Notes under the pieces: generated by a model
Databases searched by the model: none
What the model saw: the letters and a program-made list of their open reading frames with translations, nothing else
Told to the model about the DNA's origin: nothing
NCBI GenBank assembly: GCA_902614065.1
Contig: CACMJT010000003.1
Location: 113,389 to 177,388 of the forward strand
Length of the DNA: 64,000 bases
Source: an uncultured Bacteroidota bacterium
GTDB lineage: Bacteria; Bacteroidota; Bacteroidia; Flavobacteriales; Flavobacteriaceae
Direction of reading: 5' to 3'
Shown: positions 11,024 through 21,327 of the stretch, one piece after another
How positions within the stretch are numbered: position 1 is the stretch's first letter
Layout of the letters: every line of letters starts with the position of its first letter
Translations under genes and position numbers: made by a program

Positions 11024-11726
11024 TTAAAATTTCGAGTGAGTTTGGTCTTTTAAAACCTGAAATATGATATTTATAATAATTCATTAAAAAATCTGTCATA
11101 TTTCTTCTTTGATTGGTTGTTTTTAATATCTCGAAATATTGATCAAAATTTATGCCCAAAAGTTTTTTGAACTCAATCACCAACTCACCTCCAACACAGT
11201 ACCGCGAATCATTAATTGTCTTAAAAATACCATTCTCAATATCAAAAAATTTACAATTTTCATTGCTTGCCTCCGGTTTAATTCCAAAAAATTTTAAAAG
11301 ATTTATTAAAAAATTGATATGAAAATTTTCATATTTTGAGATTTTGTCCAAAGTAACAAGAGAATCTTTAATATACTGATAAAGACTAATGTTTTCCTCT
11401 TGAAATCGTAAAACAGTACTCAAAAACTCCGCAAGAAATAGTGCTATGTTGGATTTAATAATATTAAAACGTAAATCATCATAAATAACAATACTTTTAA
11501 TATTTTTTAAATGTGATAATTCACCTTTTTTAAGTCTATTAAATTCAATCTCAACAACACTCAGGGGCTCTATGCTGCTTAACGAAAATTTTGTTCTTTT
11601 TCTACTCCTTACACCTTTAATAATAAAAGATAGAATTCCATAATTTTGAGAATAACATTTCATGATTACGCTCGTTTCAGAGTATTTTATAGAATTTAAA
11701 ATAATTGCCTCAGTAACGCTAGCCAT
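11007..11726 (-). CDS. recO: DNA repair protein RecO
   Basis: 'EAIILNSIKYSETSVIMKCYSQNYGILSFIIKGVRSRK' OB-fold N-terminus; size and gene style fit RecO. Confidence 0.88.
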   Translation of the reverse strand: MASVTEAIILNSIKYSETSVIMKCYSQNYGILSFIIKGVRSRKRTKFSLSSIEPLSVVEIEFNRLKKGELSHLKNIKSIVIYDDLRFNIIKSNIALFLAEFLSTVLRFQEENISLYQYIKDSLVTLDKISKYENFHINFLINLLKFFGIKPEASNENCKFFDIENGIFKTINDSRYCVGGELVIEFKKLLGINFDQYFEILKTTNQRRNMTDFLMNYYKYHISGFKRPNSLEILNGLFS

Positions 11727-11731
11727 GAATT

Positions 11732-13072
<1,341 letters not shown>

Positions 13073-13104
13073 TTAGATTGATTATTGTCTAAATGTAAGC
13101 AATA

Positions 13105-14244
13105 TTAATTAATTGCTTTGTCAAGATCGTTTACTAGGTCAGCTGAATCTTCAATACCAACACTTAATCTAATTAAAGACTCTGTAATACCATTTCTTTC
13201 TCTGTCCTTTTTTGGCATTGAAGCGTGCGTCATAGTTGCAGGATGATTGACTAAACTTTCGACACCGCCCAGGGATTCAGCGAGTGTGAAAACCTTCAAT
13301 TTTTTTGTGAATTTTACAACATCGCTATACATATTCCCAGCAAAAGTAAAGGATATCATACCTCCAAATTTTTTCATCTGTTTTTTTGCTACTAAATGAT
13401 TTGGATGAGATTCTAGACCGGGCCAATATATTTTTTCAACTTTTTTACATTGCTTTAAATATTCAAAAACTTTTTCCCCATTAGAGCAATGTCTATCCAT
13501 CCTGACATGAAGTGTTTTTATTCCCCTTAGGGTGAGGAATGCATCCATTGGTCCACATATTGCACCACTAGAATTTTGTATAAAAAATAGATTCTCGGCT
13601 ATTTTTTCATCATTTAATGCAATTAACCCAATTATAACATCACTATGCCCAGCTAAATATTTTGTTCCCGAGTGCATAACTATATCAGCTCCTAAATCTA
13701 AAGGTCTTTGAAGATAAGGGGTAGAGAATGTATTATCAACTCCAAGTAGAATATTATTTTTTTTGCATAATTCGGATATCGCAGCAATATCAATAACATT
13801 AATCATGGGGTTTGTGGGGGTTTCAACCCATATCAACTTTGTTTTGGGGGTAATTAATTTTTCAACTTTTTCTAGATCTTTTAAATCCTCAAAAATAAAC
13901 TTAAGACCATATTTCTTATAAATTTTGTTAAATAATCTGTAAGATCCACCATACAGATCGTGAGTACTAATTATTTCGTCCCCAGGTTTAAATAATTTTA
14001 AAATTGCATCGATTGCACTTAGCCCAGAGCTGAACGCAAGACCATACTTTGCATTTTCTAAGCTTGCAATGGAGTTTTCAAGTGCATGCCTTGTCGGATT
14101 TTGTGTTCTGCTATACTCGTAACCTTCATGAACACCAGGCTCAGATTGAGCATAAGTAGATGTTTGGTATATAGGTGGCATTACGGCACCATACCCTTTT
14201 TCTTTTATCTGTCCACCGTGAATAACCTTTGTGTTAAATTTCAT
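13105..14244 (-). CDS. PLP-dependent cystathionine gamma-synthase/gamma-lyase family enzyme
   Basis: 'YEYSRTQNPTRHALE', 'MHSGTKYLAGHSDVIIG'. Start set to the ATG at 14244 (MKFNTKVIHGG), which overlaps the upstream stop (TAATG). Confidence 0.93.
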   Translation of the reverse strand: MKFNTKVIHGGQIKEKGYGAVMPPIYQTSTYAQSEPGVHEGYEYSRTQNPTRHALENSIASLENAKYGLAFSSGLSAIDAILKLFKPGDEIISTHDLYGGSYRLFNKIYKKYGLKFIFEDLKDLEKVEKLITPKTKLIWVETPTNPMINVIDIAAISELCKKNNILLGVDNTFSTPYLQRPLDLGADIVMHSGTKYLAGHSDVIIGLIALNDEKIAENLFFIQNSSGAICGPMDAFLTLRGIKTLHVRMDRHCSNGEKVFEYLKQCKKVEKIYWPGLESHPNHLVAKKQMKKFGGMISFTFAGNMYSDVVKFTKKLKVFTLAESLGGVESLVNHPATMTHASMPKKDRERNGITESLIRLSVGIEDSADLVNDLDKAIN

Positions 14245-14738
14245 TATTCTATTGTTAATTCCCCTTGCATGATTTGATAATGTCCTGGAAATGTACATAC
14301 ATATGTGTAAATACCCGGCTCTTCAATTGTGAAATTTATTGTCTCACTTTCACCACCACCAAGCATTTTTGTATGAACAATGAGGTCATTGTTTTCAGGA
14401 ATGTATTCATTCTCCTTAAAATCAAGTGCAAGCATTGCAAAATCATCAACGTCAACATCTTTTTTCAGTAAAACAAAATTATGTCCCATAAATTCTTTTC
14501 CGATTTTACCTGTATGATTTAAAGTAAGCCTTATATTTTTCCCAGCCTTTGCCGACAATGATGTTTTGTCAAAAAGCATGAGGTCATTTGAATTTAAAAC
14601 AATAATTGTTTGTTCAGCACTTTCAATTTTTTCCACATCTTCCTGAACCCTTTCGTAACTAAATTTTTCCTTGGCAGGTTCATTTTTACATGATACTATA
14701 AATAGCATTAATAATAGAGGAATAATTTTAATTTTCAT
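14244..14738 (-). CDS. Azurin/plastocyanin-like blue copper lipoprotein
   Basis: Lipobox 'LLMLFIVSC'; 'MGHNFVLL ... YTYVCTFPGHYQIMQGELTIE' with Cu ligands His, Cys, His, Met; start at MKIKIIP (14738). Confidence 0.9.
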   Translation of the reverse strand: MKIKIIPLLLMLFIVSCKNEPAKEKFSYERVQEDVEKIESAEQTIIVLNSNDLMLFDKTSLSAKAGKNIRLTLNHTGKIGKEFMGHNFVLLKKDVDVDDFAMLALDFKENEYIPENNDLIVHTKMLGGGESETINFTIEEPGIYTYVCTFPGHYQIMQGELTIE

Positions 14739-14811
14739 CAAAGGATTTATTTTTATAAAGTTACAATTCATAATTAAATTTTTATATTTAGAAGAACTTA
14801 AAATATTTATT

Positions 14812-15747
14812 TTGAATAGAAGAAATTTTTCAAGTTTGTTATCATCATCATTATTAGGTTTGGCTTCTTTAGATGCAATTAAAACAAACAATTTTAGTGC
14901 CAAAAAATATAAAATTTCATTGGCTCAGTGGTCAATTAATGGTTCCATATCTAGGGGTAAAATTTCTCCAGTAGATTTTGCAATAAAGGCAAGAGAGTTG
15001 GAAATTGATGCTATTGAACATGTAAACACATTGTATTCGGATCGTTCAGATTATTTATCAAAAAATTCGATGAAAACTCTTGTTAAGGATTTAAATTCAA
15101 GGGCTAATGATAATGGAGTTAAAAACTTATTGATTATGATTTCCCAAGAAGGTGAATTAGCATCTGGTACTCAAAATTCAAGAACAAAAGCTATAGATAA
15201 TCACAAGGCCTGGATTGATGTTGCTAATGAAATTGGTTGTGAGTCTGTCAGAGTAGATTTAAGGGGAGGTAATAGTTTTGATCAATGGAAAGAAAACTCT
15301 ATTCTGTCCTTAAATACTTTGTGCGAGTATTCACCTAACCTAAATATTACCGTAGAGAATCACGGTGGTTTTTCATCAAACGGGAAGTATTTGGCTGATG
15401 TAATGAAATCAATCACTAAAGAAAATTGTGGAACATTACCTGATTTTGGAAACTTTTGTATTAATGGAAAACCTAATCCTACAGGTTTAGAACCTTGTTT
15501 TGAGTGGTATGATAGGTACGAAGGAATTAATGATTTAATGCCATTTGCTAAAGCTCTCAGTGCTAAATCTTATGATTTTCTAGACAATGGTGATGAAAAA
15601 TATATTGATTATTATAAAATGATGAAAATAGTTAATAATCATCCATATGAGGGATACATTGGAATCGAATATGAAGGAAATCGATTGAGTGAAGACGAAG
15701 GAATTATTGCAACAAAAAAGTTATTAGAAAAAATTATAAACTCATGA
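14812..15747 (+). CDS. Sugar phosphate isomerase/epimerase-like TIM-barrel protein with twin-arginine-like N-terminus
   Basis: TTG start gives (M)NRRNFSSLLSSSLLGLASL; 'ITVENHGGFSSNGKYLADVMKSI', 'CGTLPDFGNFCI', 'YIGIEYEG'. Confidence 0.82.
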   Translation: MNRRNFSSLLSSSLLGLASLDAIKTNNFSAKKYKISLAQWSINGSISRGKISPVDFAIKARELEIDAIEHVNTLYSDRSDYLSKNSMKTLVKDLNSRANDNGVKNLLIMISQEGELASGTQNSRTKAIDNHKAWIDVANEIGCESVRVDLRGGNSFDQWKENSILSLNTLCEYSPNLNITVENHGGFSSNGKYLADVMKSITKENCGTLPDFGNFCINGKPNPTGLEPCFEWYDRYEGINDLMPFAKALSAKSYDFLDNGDEKYIDYYKMMKIVNNHPYEGYIGIEYEGNRLSEDEGIIATKKLLEKIINS

Positions 15748-16793
15748 AAACCATTAAAGGTCCTGCAATTTTCTTGGCTCAGTTTTTAGGAGATGATAAG
15801 CCATTTAATAATCTAGATAGTATTTCAAAATGGGCAAAAGATCTTGGTTACAAGGCCATACAAATTCCTACTTGGGATAGTAGAGTTTTTGACTTAGAAA
15901 CTGCGGGAAAAAGTAAAACCTATTGTGACGAAATAAAAGGGATTGTCTCTGATAACGGTCTTGAAATTAGTGAACTCTCAACTCATCTACAGGGTCAATT
16001 GATAGCTACACACCCAAGTTATGATATTATGTTTGACTCATTTGCCCCAAAAAATTTACATGGAAAAGTTGGTGAAAGAACAATGTGGGCAAAAAGTCAG
16101 ATGATCAATGCAATAAATGCAAGCAGTTTTTTAGAAATAAAACCAATGGCTTCTTTTTCAGGTTCACTCATGTTTCATACTATGTATCCTTGGCCACAAA
16201 GACCCTCAGGACTAGTCGATGCAGGTTTTAAAGAACTTGCAAAAAGATGGGTTCCTATCCTAGATCACGCAAAGGACAAAGGTGTACAAATTTGTTATGA
16301 AATACACCCTGGGGAGGACCTACACGACGGTATAACGTTTGAAAGATTTTTAGCCGCAACAAAAAATCATTCTTCTGTAAAAATGCTATATGATCCCAGC
16401 CATTTTATTTTGCAACAATTGGATTATTTACAATACATTGATTTTTATCATGATTACATAAAAATGTTTCATGTAAAAGATGCAGAATTCAATCCAACAG
16501 GAAAGTCTGGTGTTTATGGCGGATATCAAGACTGGATTGATAGACCGGGACGATTTAGATCATTGGGTGATGGTCAAATTGATTTTAAAACAATTTTCTC
16601 AAAGTTAAGTCAATATGGATTTGATGGTTGGGCTGTATTAGAATGGGAATGTTGCATAAAGAGTCCAGAGCAAGGAGCAAAAGAAGGTTCAAAATTCATT
16701 GATAATCACATCATTCAAGTTACTTCAAAGACCTTTGATGATTTTGCAGGGGGAGATGACGATAACATAAATAAAATTTTGGGTATTGATTAG
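15744..16793 (+). CDS. Sugar phosphate isomerase/epimerase (IolE/xylose-isomerase-like TIM barrel)
   Basis: 'ICYEIHPGEDLHDG', 'LYDPSHFILQQLDYLQYIDFYHDYIKMFHVKDAEF'; ATGA overlap with upstream ORF. Confidence 0.92.
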   Translation: MKTIKGPAIFLAQFLGDDKPFNNLDSISKWAKDLGYKAIQIPTWDSRVFDLETAGKSKTYCDEIKGIVSDNGLEISELSTHLQGQLIATHPSYDIMFDSFAPKNLHGKVGERTMWAKSQMINAINASSFLEIKPMASFSGSLMFHTMYPWPQRPSGLVDAGFKELAKRWVPILDHAKDKGVQICYEIHPGEDLHDGITFERFLAATKNHSSVKMLYDPSHFILQQLDYLQYIDFYHDYIKMFHVKDAEFNPTGKSGVYGGYQDWIDRPGRFRSLGDGQIDFKTIFSKLSQYGFDGWAVLEWECCIKSPEQGAKEGSKFIDNHIIQVTSKTFDDFAGGDDDNINKILGID

Positions 16794-17619
16794 AAAATTC
16801 ATTTACTGTTTTTTAATCCCTTGTATTTTATTTTCACAAACTCCACAAGATACTGAATTGTGGGGGCCAGTTCCTAAAAAAATCAATTCTGTCAATTTTA
16901 CTACGCCACCTAGCGATGCAATAATTCTATTTGATGGTAAAGACCTCAAGAACTGGTCACAAAGATGGTCAAACGAAAAATCCAATTGGAAAATCTCTGA
17001 TGATGGTTCAATGTTTTCTGAAAATCCAGGTGAGGGAATTCAAACAATTGAAAATTTTGGTTCTGTTCAATTTCATATTGAATGGAAAACATCATCCGAG
17101 ATTGATACAGAATCTGACAGAGATGAAGATGGTATTTTAGACTTCGAGGATTTGTGTCCTGATCAGTTTGGTTTAAAAAGATTTTGGGGCTGTAGCGAGT
17201 TAAAATACAAGGACAGATCACAATATCAATCAAACAGTGGCATCTTTTTCCATAATTTATATGAGCTTCAAATTTTGAACAGCTTTGATAATGAGACGTA
17301 CGTTAATGGGATGGCAGGATCAGTTTATAAGCAACACATACCACTTGTTAATGCATCAAGGGCGAATGACCAATGGCAATCATATGATATAGTTTTTGTA
17401 TCCCCAAAGTTTGATGAGTATGGTAAAAAATTTAGGGAGGGATCAATTACAGTCTTTCATAATGGAATTTTAATCCATAATAGCGTCAAAATTTTAGGTT
17501 CCACAGAAAACGTAGGGCCACCAAAAAACATAGTCCACGGAGATGGTCCCATTGCCATTCAAGAACATTGTTGTACTAAAGTAAGCTTCAGAAATATTTG
17601 GGTCAGAGAAATTGAGTAA
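16786..17619 (+). CDS. DUF1080 (3-keto-disaccharide hydrolase-like) secreted protein with a TSP3-like insert
   Basis: 'ILFDGKDLKNWSQRW', 'QFHIEWKTSS', 'NSGIFFHNLYELQILNSFDN', 'GPIAIQEHCCTKVSFRNIWVREI' are DUF1080 landmarks; insert 'DTESDRDEDGILDFEDLCPDQFGLKRFWGC'. Confidence 0.87.
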   Translation: MIRKFIYCFLIPCILFSQTPQDTELWGPVPKKINSVNFTTPPSDAIILFDGKDLKNWSQRWSNEKSNWKISDDGSMFSENPGEGIQTIENFGSVQFHIEWKTSSEIDTESDRDEDGILDFEDLCPDQFGLKRFWGCSELKYKDRSQYQSNSGIFFHNLYELQILNSFDNETYVNGMAGSVYKQHIPLVNASRANDQWQSYDIVFVSPKFDEYGKKFREGSITVFHNGILIHNSVKILGSTENVGPPKNIVHGDGPIAIQEHCCTKVSFRNIWVREIE

Positions 17620-17643
17620 AATACTCAAAAAGATTTTCTAATT

Positions 17644-18507
17644 TTGTACATGCTTCAGTCAATGACCGGATACGGGTCAAAGTCTTTTAAAATTGATGAT
17701 TTCGAAATTAATATCGAATTAAGAACATTGAATAGCCGATATTTTGATTCAAAAATATCGTTACCACCCACTTTGTATAAACACGAGTTAGAAATTAATA
17801 ATCTTCTTAAAAAGTTTTTGTTAAGAGGTAAAGTTGAATTAAATATTAAGCTTCTAGGAATTTCAGATGACTCATTTAGTTTCAACAAAAATGTTATCAA
17901 AAACTACTTTAAGGATTTAAATGATATTTCAAAATTTGACAAATCACAATTGTTAAATTCAATTTTAAATCTTCCAAATACTATTAGCAAAAGTGAAAAC
18001 AAGATACCTGAAAAAGTATCAAAAAAGATAATAGTCTTACTGAATTCAGTTATTAAACAATTGATTTCATTTAGAACAAAAGAGGGCCAAAACACAAAAA
18101 AAGATTTGTTAGAAAATATCAAAATAATTAATATATGCTCTGAAAAAATAAAAAGAGAGAGTAAGTATCATAAAAAGTCCATTGAGGAAAACTTAGAAAA
18201 AAAAGCCAGAAATTTAAATGTTGAATATGACCACGGAAAATTTGAACAAGAGATGTTTTATTATTTGGAAAAAATAGATATAAATGAGGAGTTAGTAAGG
18301 TTAGGCAGTCATATTAATTTTTTTAATGAAACATTAAAAAACAAGTTAGTTGAAAAAGGAAAAAAACTTGGATTTATATGTCAAGAAATGGGTAGAGAAA
18401 TAAATACAATTGGATCAAAATCCAACAATGCATTGATTCAAAACCATGTTGTAGAGATGAAGTCAAGTGTAGAAAAAATTAGAGAACAATTATTAAACAT
18501 TCTATAA
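17644..18507 (+). CDS. YicC-family protein (endoribonuclease-like)
   Basis: 'MLQSMTGYGSKSFKIDDFEINIELRTLNSRYFDSKISLP' and 'KLGFICQEMGREINTIGSKSNNALIQNHVVEMKSSVEKIREQLLNI'. Confidence 0.95.
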   Translation: MYMLQSMTGYGSKSFKIDDFEINIELRTLNSRYFDSKISLPPTLYKHELEINNLLKKFLLRGKVELNIKLLGISDDSFSFNKNVIKNYFKDLNDISKFDKSQLLNSILNLPNTISKSENKIPEKVSKKIIVLLNSVIKQLISFRTKEGQNTKKDLLENIKIINICSEKIKRESKYHKKSIEENLEKKARNLNVEYDHGKFEQEMFYYLEKIDINEELVRLGSHINFFNETLKNKLVEKGKKLGFICQEMGREINTIGSKSNNALIQNHVVEMKSSVEKIREQLLNIL

Positions 18508-19070
18508 TGGCAGGTAAGGTAGTTATATTGAGTGCACCCTCAGGAAGTGGAAAAACCACTCTCGCCCGACACCTAATTTCTGTTCAAAAACTAAACTTTA
18601 AATTTTCTGTCTCTGCAACAACAAGAAAAAAAAGAGATCATGAAATTAATGGAAAGGATTATTTCTTTTATTCACCTGAAGAATTTAAAAATAGTATTGA
18701 AAACCAAGACTTTATTGAGTACGAAAGAGTTTATGAAAATATGTATTATGGGACTCTAAAGTCAGAAGTAAACAATCTGATTGTTAATCACAATGTAGTC
18801 TTTGATGTTGATGTATTAGGTGCACTATCATTAAAAAAGTACTTTAAAAGTCTTGCGATTTCAATTTTTATTAAACCTCCCAGTATTGATGTTTTAGAGA
18901 AGAGATTAATTGATAGAAAAAAGAATGACCCTAGTGAAATAAAAGAAAGAATCAGAAAAGCGGAAATTGAAATGAAAACGGAAGCTGATTTTGATACAGT
19001 AATTATTAATAAAGACCTGGATGTTGCAAAACAAGAATTAATTGATAAAGTTGAAAAATTCCTAAAATGA
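18507..19070 (+). CDS. gmk: Guanylate kinase
   Basis: 'VVILSAPSGSGKTTLARHL', 'FSVSATTRKKRDHEINGKDYFFYS'. Confidence 0.97.
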   Translation: MAGKVVILSAPSGSGKTTLARHLISVQKLNFKFSVSATTRKKRDHEINGKDYFFYSPEEFKNSIENQDFIEYERVYENMYYGTLKSEVNNLIVNHNVVFDVDVLGALSLKKYFKSLAISIFIKPPSIDVLEKRLIDRKKNDPSEIKERIRKAEIEMKTEADFDTVIINKDLDVAKQELIDKVEKFLK

Positions 19071-19642
19071 AAGTTGGTTTATTTTTTGGCACCTTTGATC
19101 CTCTTCATATTGGGCATGACCAAATTGCATCATATTTTTTAGAAAATTACTTTGATCAAATTTGGTTTGTTGTTACACCCCACAACCCACATAAAGAAAA
19201 ACTAGTTTTAACGGATGAAAAAATTAGGCTTGAAATGGTTAAAAAGTTTTGTGATGGAAATCTAAATTTTATTTGTTCGGATGTTGAGTTTTCTTTGAAG
19301 CAACCCAACCACACATCTGATACAGTTTCAAAACTTTTAGAGATGCACCCCAACATTGATTTTTCCGTAATTATTGGTCAAGACAACTTGATGCATCTTG
19401 ATCAATGGAAAAATTATGAGAGAATTTTAGACATAGGGGTTTATGTTTATCCTAGAGATATTGAATCAGAATCAAATGGTACTCTTGAATCTCACCCAAA
19501 TGTAAAAATCTGTGATTGTAAACTAATGGAAATTTCCTCCTCCGAGATAAGAGATAATATTAGCAAGGGATTAAACATTAACCACCTGGTTCCAGATCAA
19601 GTCATAGAGCTTATTAATAAAAATAAACTCTATACACCTTAA
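19067..19642 (+). CDS. nadD: Nicotinate-nucleotide adenylyltransferase
   Basis: 'GLFFGTFDPLHIGHDQIASYFLE', 'VIIGQDNLMHLDQWKNYERIL', 'ISSSEIRDNISKG'. Confidence 0.95.
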   Translation: MKVGLFFGTFDPLHIGHDQIASYFLENYFDQIWFVVTPHNPHKEKLVLTDEKIRLEMVKKFCDGNLNFICSDVEFSLKQPNHTSDTVSKLLEMHPNIDFSVIIGQDNLMHLDQWKNYERILDIGVYVYPRDIESESNGTLESHPNVKICDCKLMEISSSEIRDNISKGLNINHLVPDQVIELINKNKLYTP

Positions 19643-19661
19643 TTGAAGCTTAATATAAACT

Positions 19662-19832
19662 ATGAAAAAACATCTAAAAAGAAATTGGACTGTATATACA
19701 ATCGGTGCTTTTGGTGGATTGATTTCTTTAGAAAAACCAGATTATTGGTGGGTCTATATTATTGTTTTTGGTTTTGTAGTTGGTGCTATTGATATATATT
19801 TCACAAAGGATAAAAAGAAAGATGATAAATAA
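19662..19832 (+). CDS. Small membrane protein, 56 aa (MKKHLKRNWTVYTIGAFGGLISLEKPDYWWVYIIVFGFVVGAIDIYFTKDKKKDDK)
   Basis: Read directly from sequence; below the ORF-track length cutoff; hydrophobic segments and charged C-terminus. Confidence 0.6.
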   Translation: MKKHLKRNWTVYTIGAFGGLISLEKPDYWWVYIIVFGFVVGAIDIYFTKDKKKDDK

Positions 19833-19877
19833 CCTAGAACTTTCTAGTAAACTACTTTCTTTTTAATTTTGTTTTAT

Positions 19878-20045
19878 ATGAAAGAATCTTTTAGAAAAAA
19901 TGCTTGGAGATTTTTTGTTGCTTTTGTTATTGGCCTCACATTAAGCAGTTATGGAATGTCAATTTGGGAGACAATGTCGATAATTTTCGTAATTGCCATA
20001 ATCGTAGAATCCATAATTTATTTCAAAACCAAGAAAAAGAAATGA
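19878..20045 (+). CDS. Small membrane protein, 55 aa (MKESFRKNAWRFFVAFVIGLTLSSYGMSIWETMSIIFVIAIIVESIIYFKTKKKK)
   Basis: Read directly; two hydrophobic segments; ATGA overlap with the next ORF at 20042-20045. Confidence 0.62.
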   Translation: MKESFRKNAWRFFVAFVIGLTLSSYGMSIWETMSIIFVIAIIVESIIYFKTKKKK

Positions 20046-20242
20046 ATAAATATTTAAGAAAATTTTTAAAAACATTAATTGTAATGATTTTGGTATTTAT
20101 TCCCTTAATCATTGCTAAAGAAATATTTGATTTTGAACTAAAATGGTGGCAATTTTTGATATATTTTTTAATTGCTTTTGAGATTTGGGATTTTATTTTT
20201 GATGTAATTAAAGAATTTACAAACGGAGATTTTTCTAAATAA
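20042..20242 (+). CDS. Small membrane protein, 66 aa (MNKYLRKFLKTLIVMILVFIPLIIAKEIFDFELKWWQFLIYFLIAFEIWDFIFDVIKEFTNGDFSK)
   Basis: In-frame C-terminal part of the supplied 19904..20242 ORF; the ATG at 20042 overlaps the upstream TGA. The first 46 aa of the supplied ORF overlap another ORF and are probably not translated. Confidence 0.65.
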   Translation: MNKYLRKFLKTLIVMILVFIPLIIAKEIFDFELKWWQFLIYFLIAFEIWDFIFDVIKEFTNGDFSK

Positions 20243-20257
20243 TTGACTTAAATTCTT

Positions 20258-20304
20258 TAACCATTATTTAACACTTTACCTGAACATTTTTTAATAAAAT
20301 TGCT
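20258..20304 (+). promoter_or_regulatory. Candidate promoter region of moxR/bat operon: two TTAAC repeats at 11-bp spacing followed by TAAAATTG (-7-like)
   Basis: TTTAACCATTA (20258-20268), TTTAACACTTT (20269-20279), TAAAATTG at 20297-20304 (7/8 match to TAnnTTTG). Confidence 0.35.
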
Positions 20305-20321
20305 TACCAGAAATATATCTT

Positions 20322-21320
20322 ATGGAAAATAATAATGTTGACATTAATAAAATTAATGCTCAAATAAAAAAAGACAGTGAATTCATAGACCTTTTACTTA
20401 TTGAAATTAATAAAGTAATAGTTGGTCAAAAATACATGCTTGAAAGGTTATTAATTGGACTGCTTGGTAAAGGCCATATTCTTCTAGAAGGAGTACCTGG
20501 GCTTGCAAAAACCCTTGCTATTAATACACTAAGTCAAGCAGTTAAAGGAACATTTAGCAGAATCCAATTTACACCCGACTTGTTACCAGCTGATGTTGTT
20601 GGAACAATGATTTACAATATAAAGCAGAATGATTTTTCGATCAAGAAAGGGCCAATTTTTGCAAATTTTGTGTTGGCAGATGAAATTAACAGAGCACCTG
20701 CAAAAGTCCAATCGGCTTTACTTGAATCTATGCAAGAAAAGCAAGTTACAATTGGGGATAGTACTTTTAAATTACAATTACCCTTCCTAGTAATGGCTAC
20801 CCAGAACCCGATTGAGCAGGAAGGAACTTATCCGCTTCCGGAAGCTCAAATGGACAGATTCATGTTAAAGTGTGTGATATCTTATCCTGAGTTTCACGAT
20901 GAGCAATTGATAGTTAGATCAAATATCAATGAATCATTTAGCAAAGTAAAAGCGGTTGTTTCAATTAAAGACATTATTAAGGCGCAGGAATCCGTAAAGC
21001 AAGTCTACATGGATGAAAAAATTGAAAAATATATTTTAAAGTTAATTTTTGCAACTCGTTACCCTGAACAAAATAATTTAGAAGATTTAAAACCCTTAAT
21101 TAGTTTTGGTTCATCACCGAGAGGAAGTATCAATTTAGCACAAGCAGCAAAATGTCATGCGTTTATCCAAAGAAGAGGCTATGTTATTCCAGAGGATATC
21201 AAGGCTGTCATTCATGATGTATTAAGGCACAGAATTGGATTGACTTATGAAGCTGAAGCGGAAAATATAAGTTCCACAGATATCATAGATAAAATTGTTA
21301 ATTCAGTTGAGGTTCCCTAG
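20322..21320 (+). CDS. MoxR-family AAA+ ATPase
   Basis: 'LLGKGHILLEGVPGLAKTLAINTLSQ', 'ADEINRAPAKVQSALLESMQEKQVTIGD', 'ATQNPIEQEGTYPLPEAQMDRF'. Confidence 0.97.
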   Translation: MENNNVDINKINAQIKKDSEFIDLLLIEINKVIVGQKYMLERLLIGLLGKGHILLEGVPGLAKTLAINTLSQAVKGTFSRIQFTPDLLPADVVGTMIYNIKQNDFSIKKGPIFANFVLADEINRAPAKVQSALLESMQEKQVTIGDSTFKLQLPFLVMATQNPIEQEGTYPLPEAQMDRFMLKCVISYPEFHDEQLIVRSNINESFSKVKAVVSIKDIIKAQESVKQVYMDEKIEKYILKLIFATRYPEQNNLEDLKPLISFGSSPRGSINLAQAAKCHAFIQRRGYVIPEDIKAVIHDVLRHRIGLTYEAEAENISSTDIIDKIVNSVEVP

Positions 21321-21327
21321 TCAATAG

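Noticed and set aside
14265-14471. 68-aa plus-strand ORF with Cys/His residues
   Set aside because: Antisense to the azurin-like gene.
16931-17233. Overlapping ORFs on both strands inside the DUF1080 gene
   Set aside because: Shadow frames of a well-supported coding sequence.
19904-20041. N-terminal 46 aa of the supplied 19904..20242 ORF
   Set aside because: Out-of-frame overlap with the 55-aa membrane ORF (19878-20045); the ATG at 20042 with ATGA coupling is a better start.
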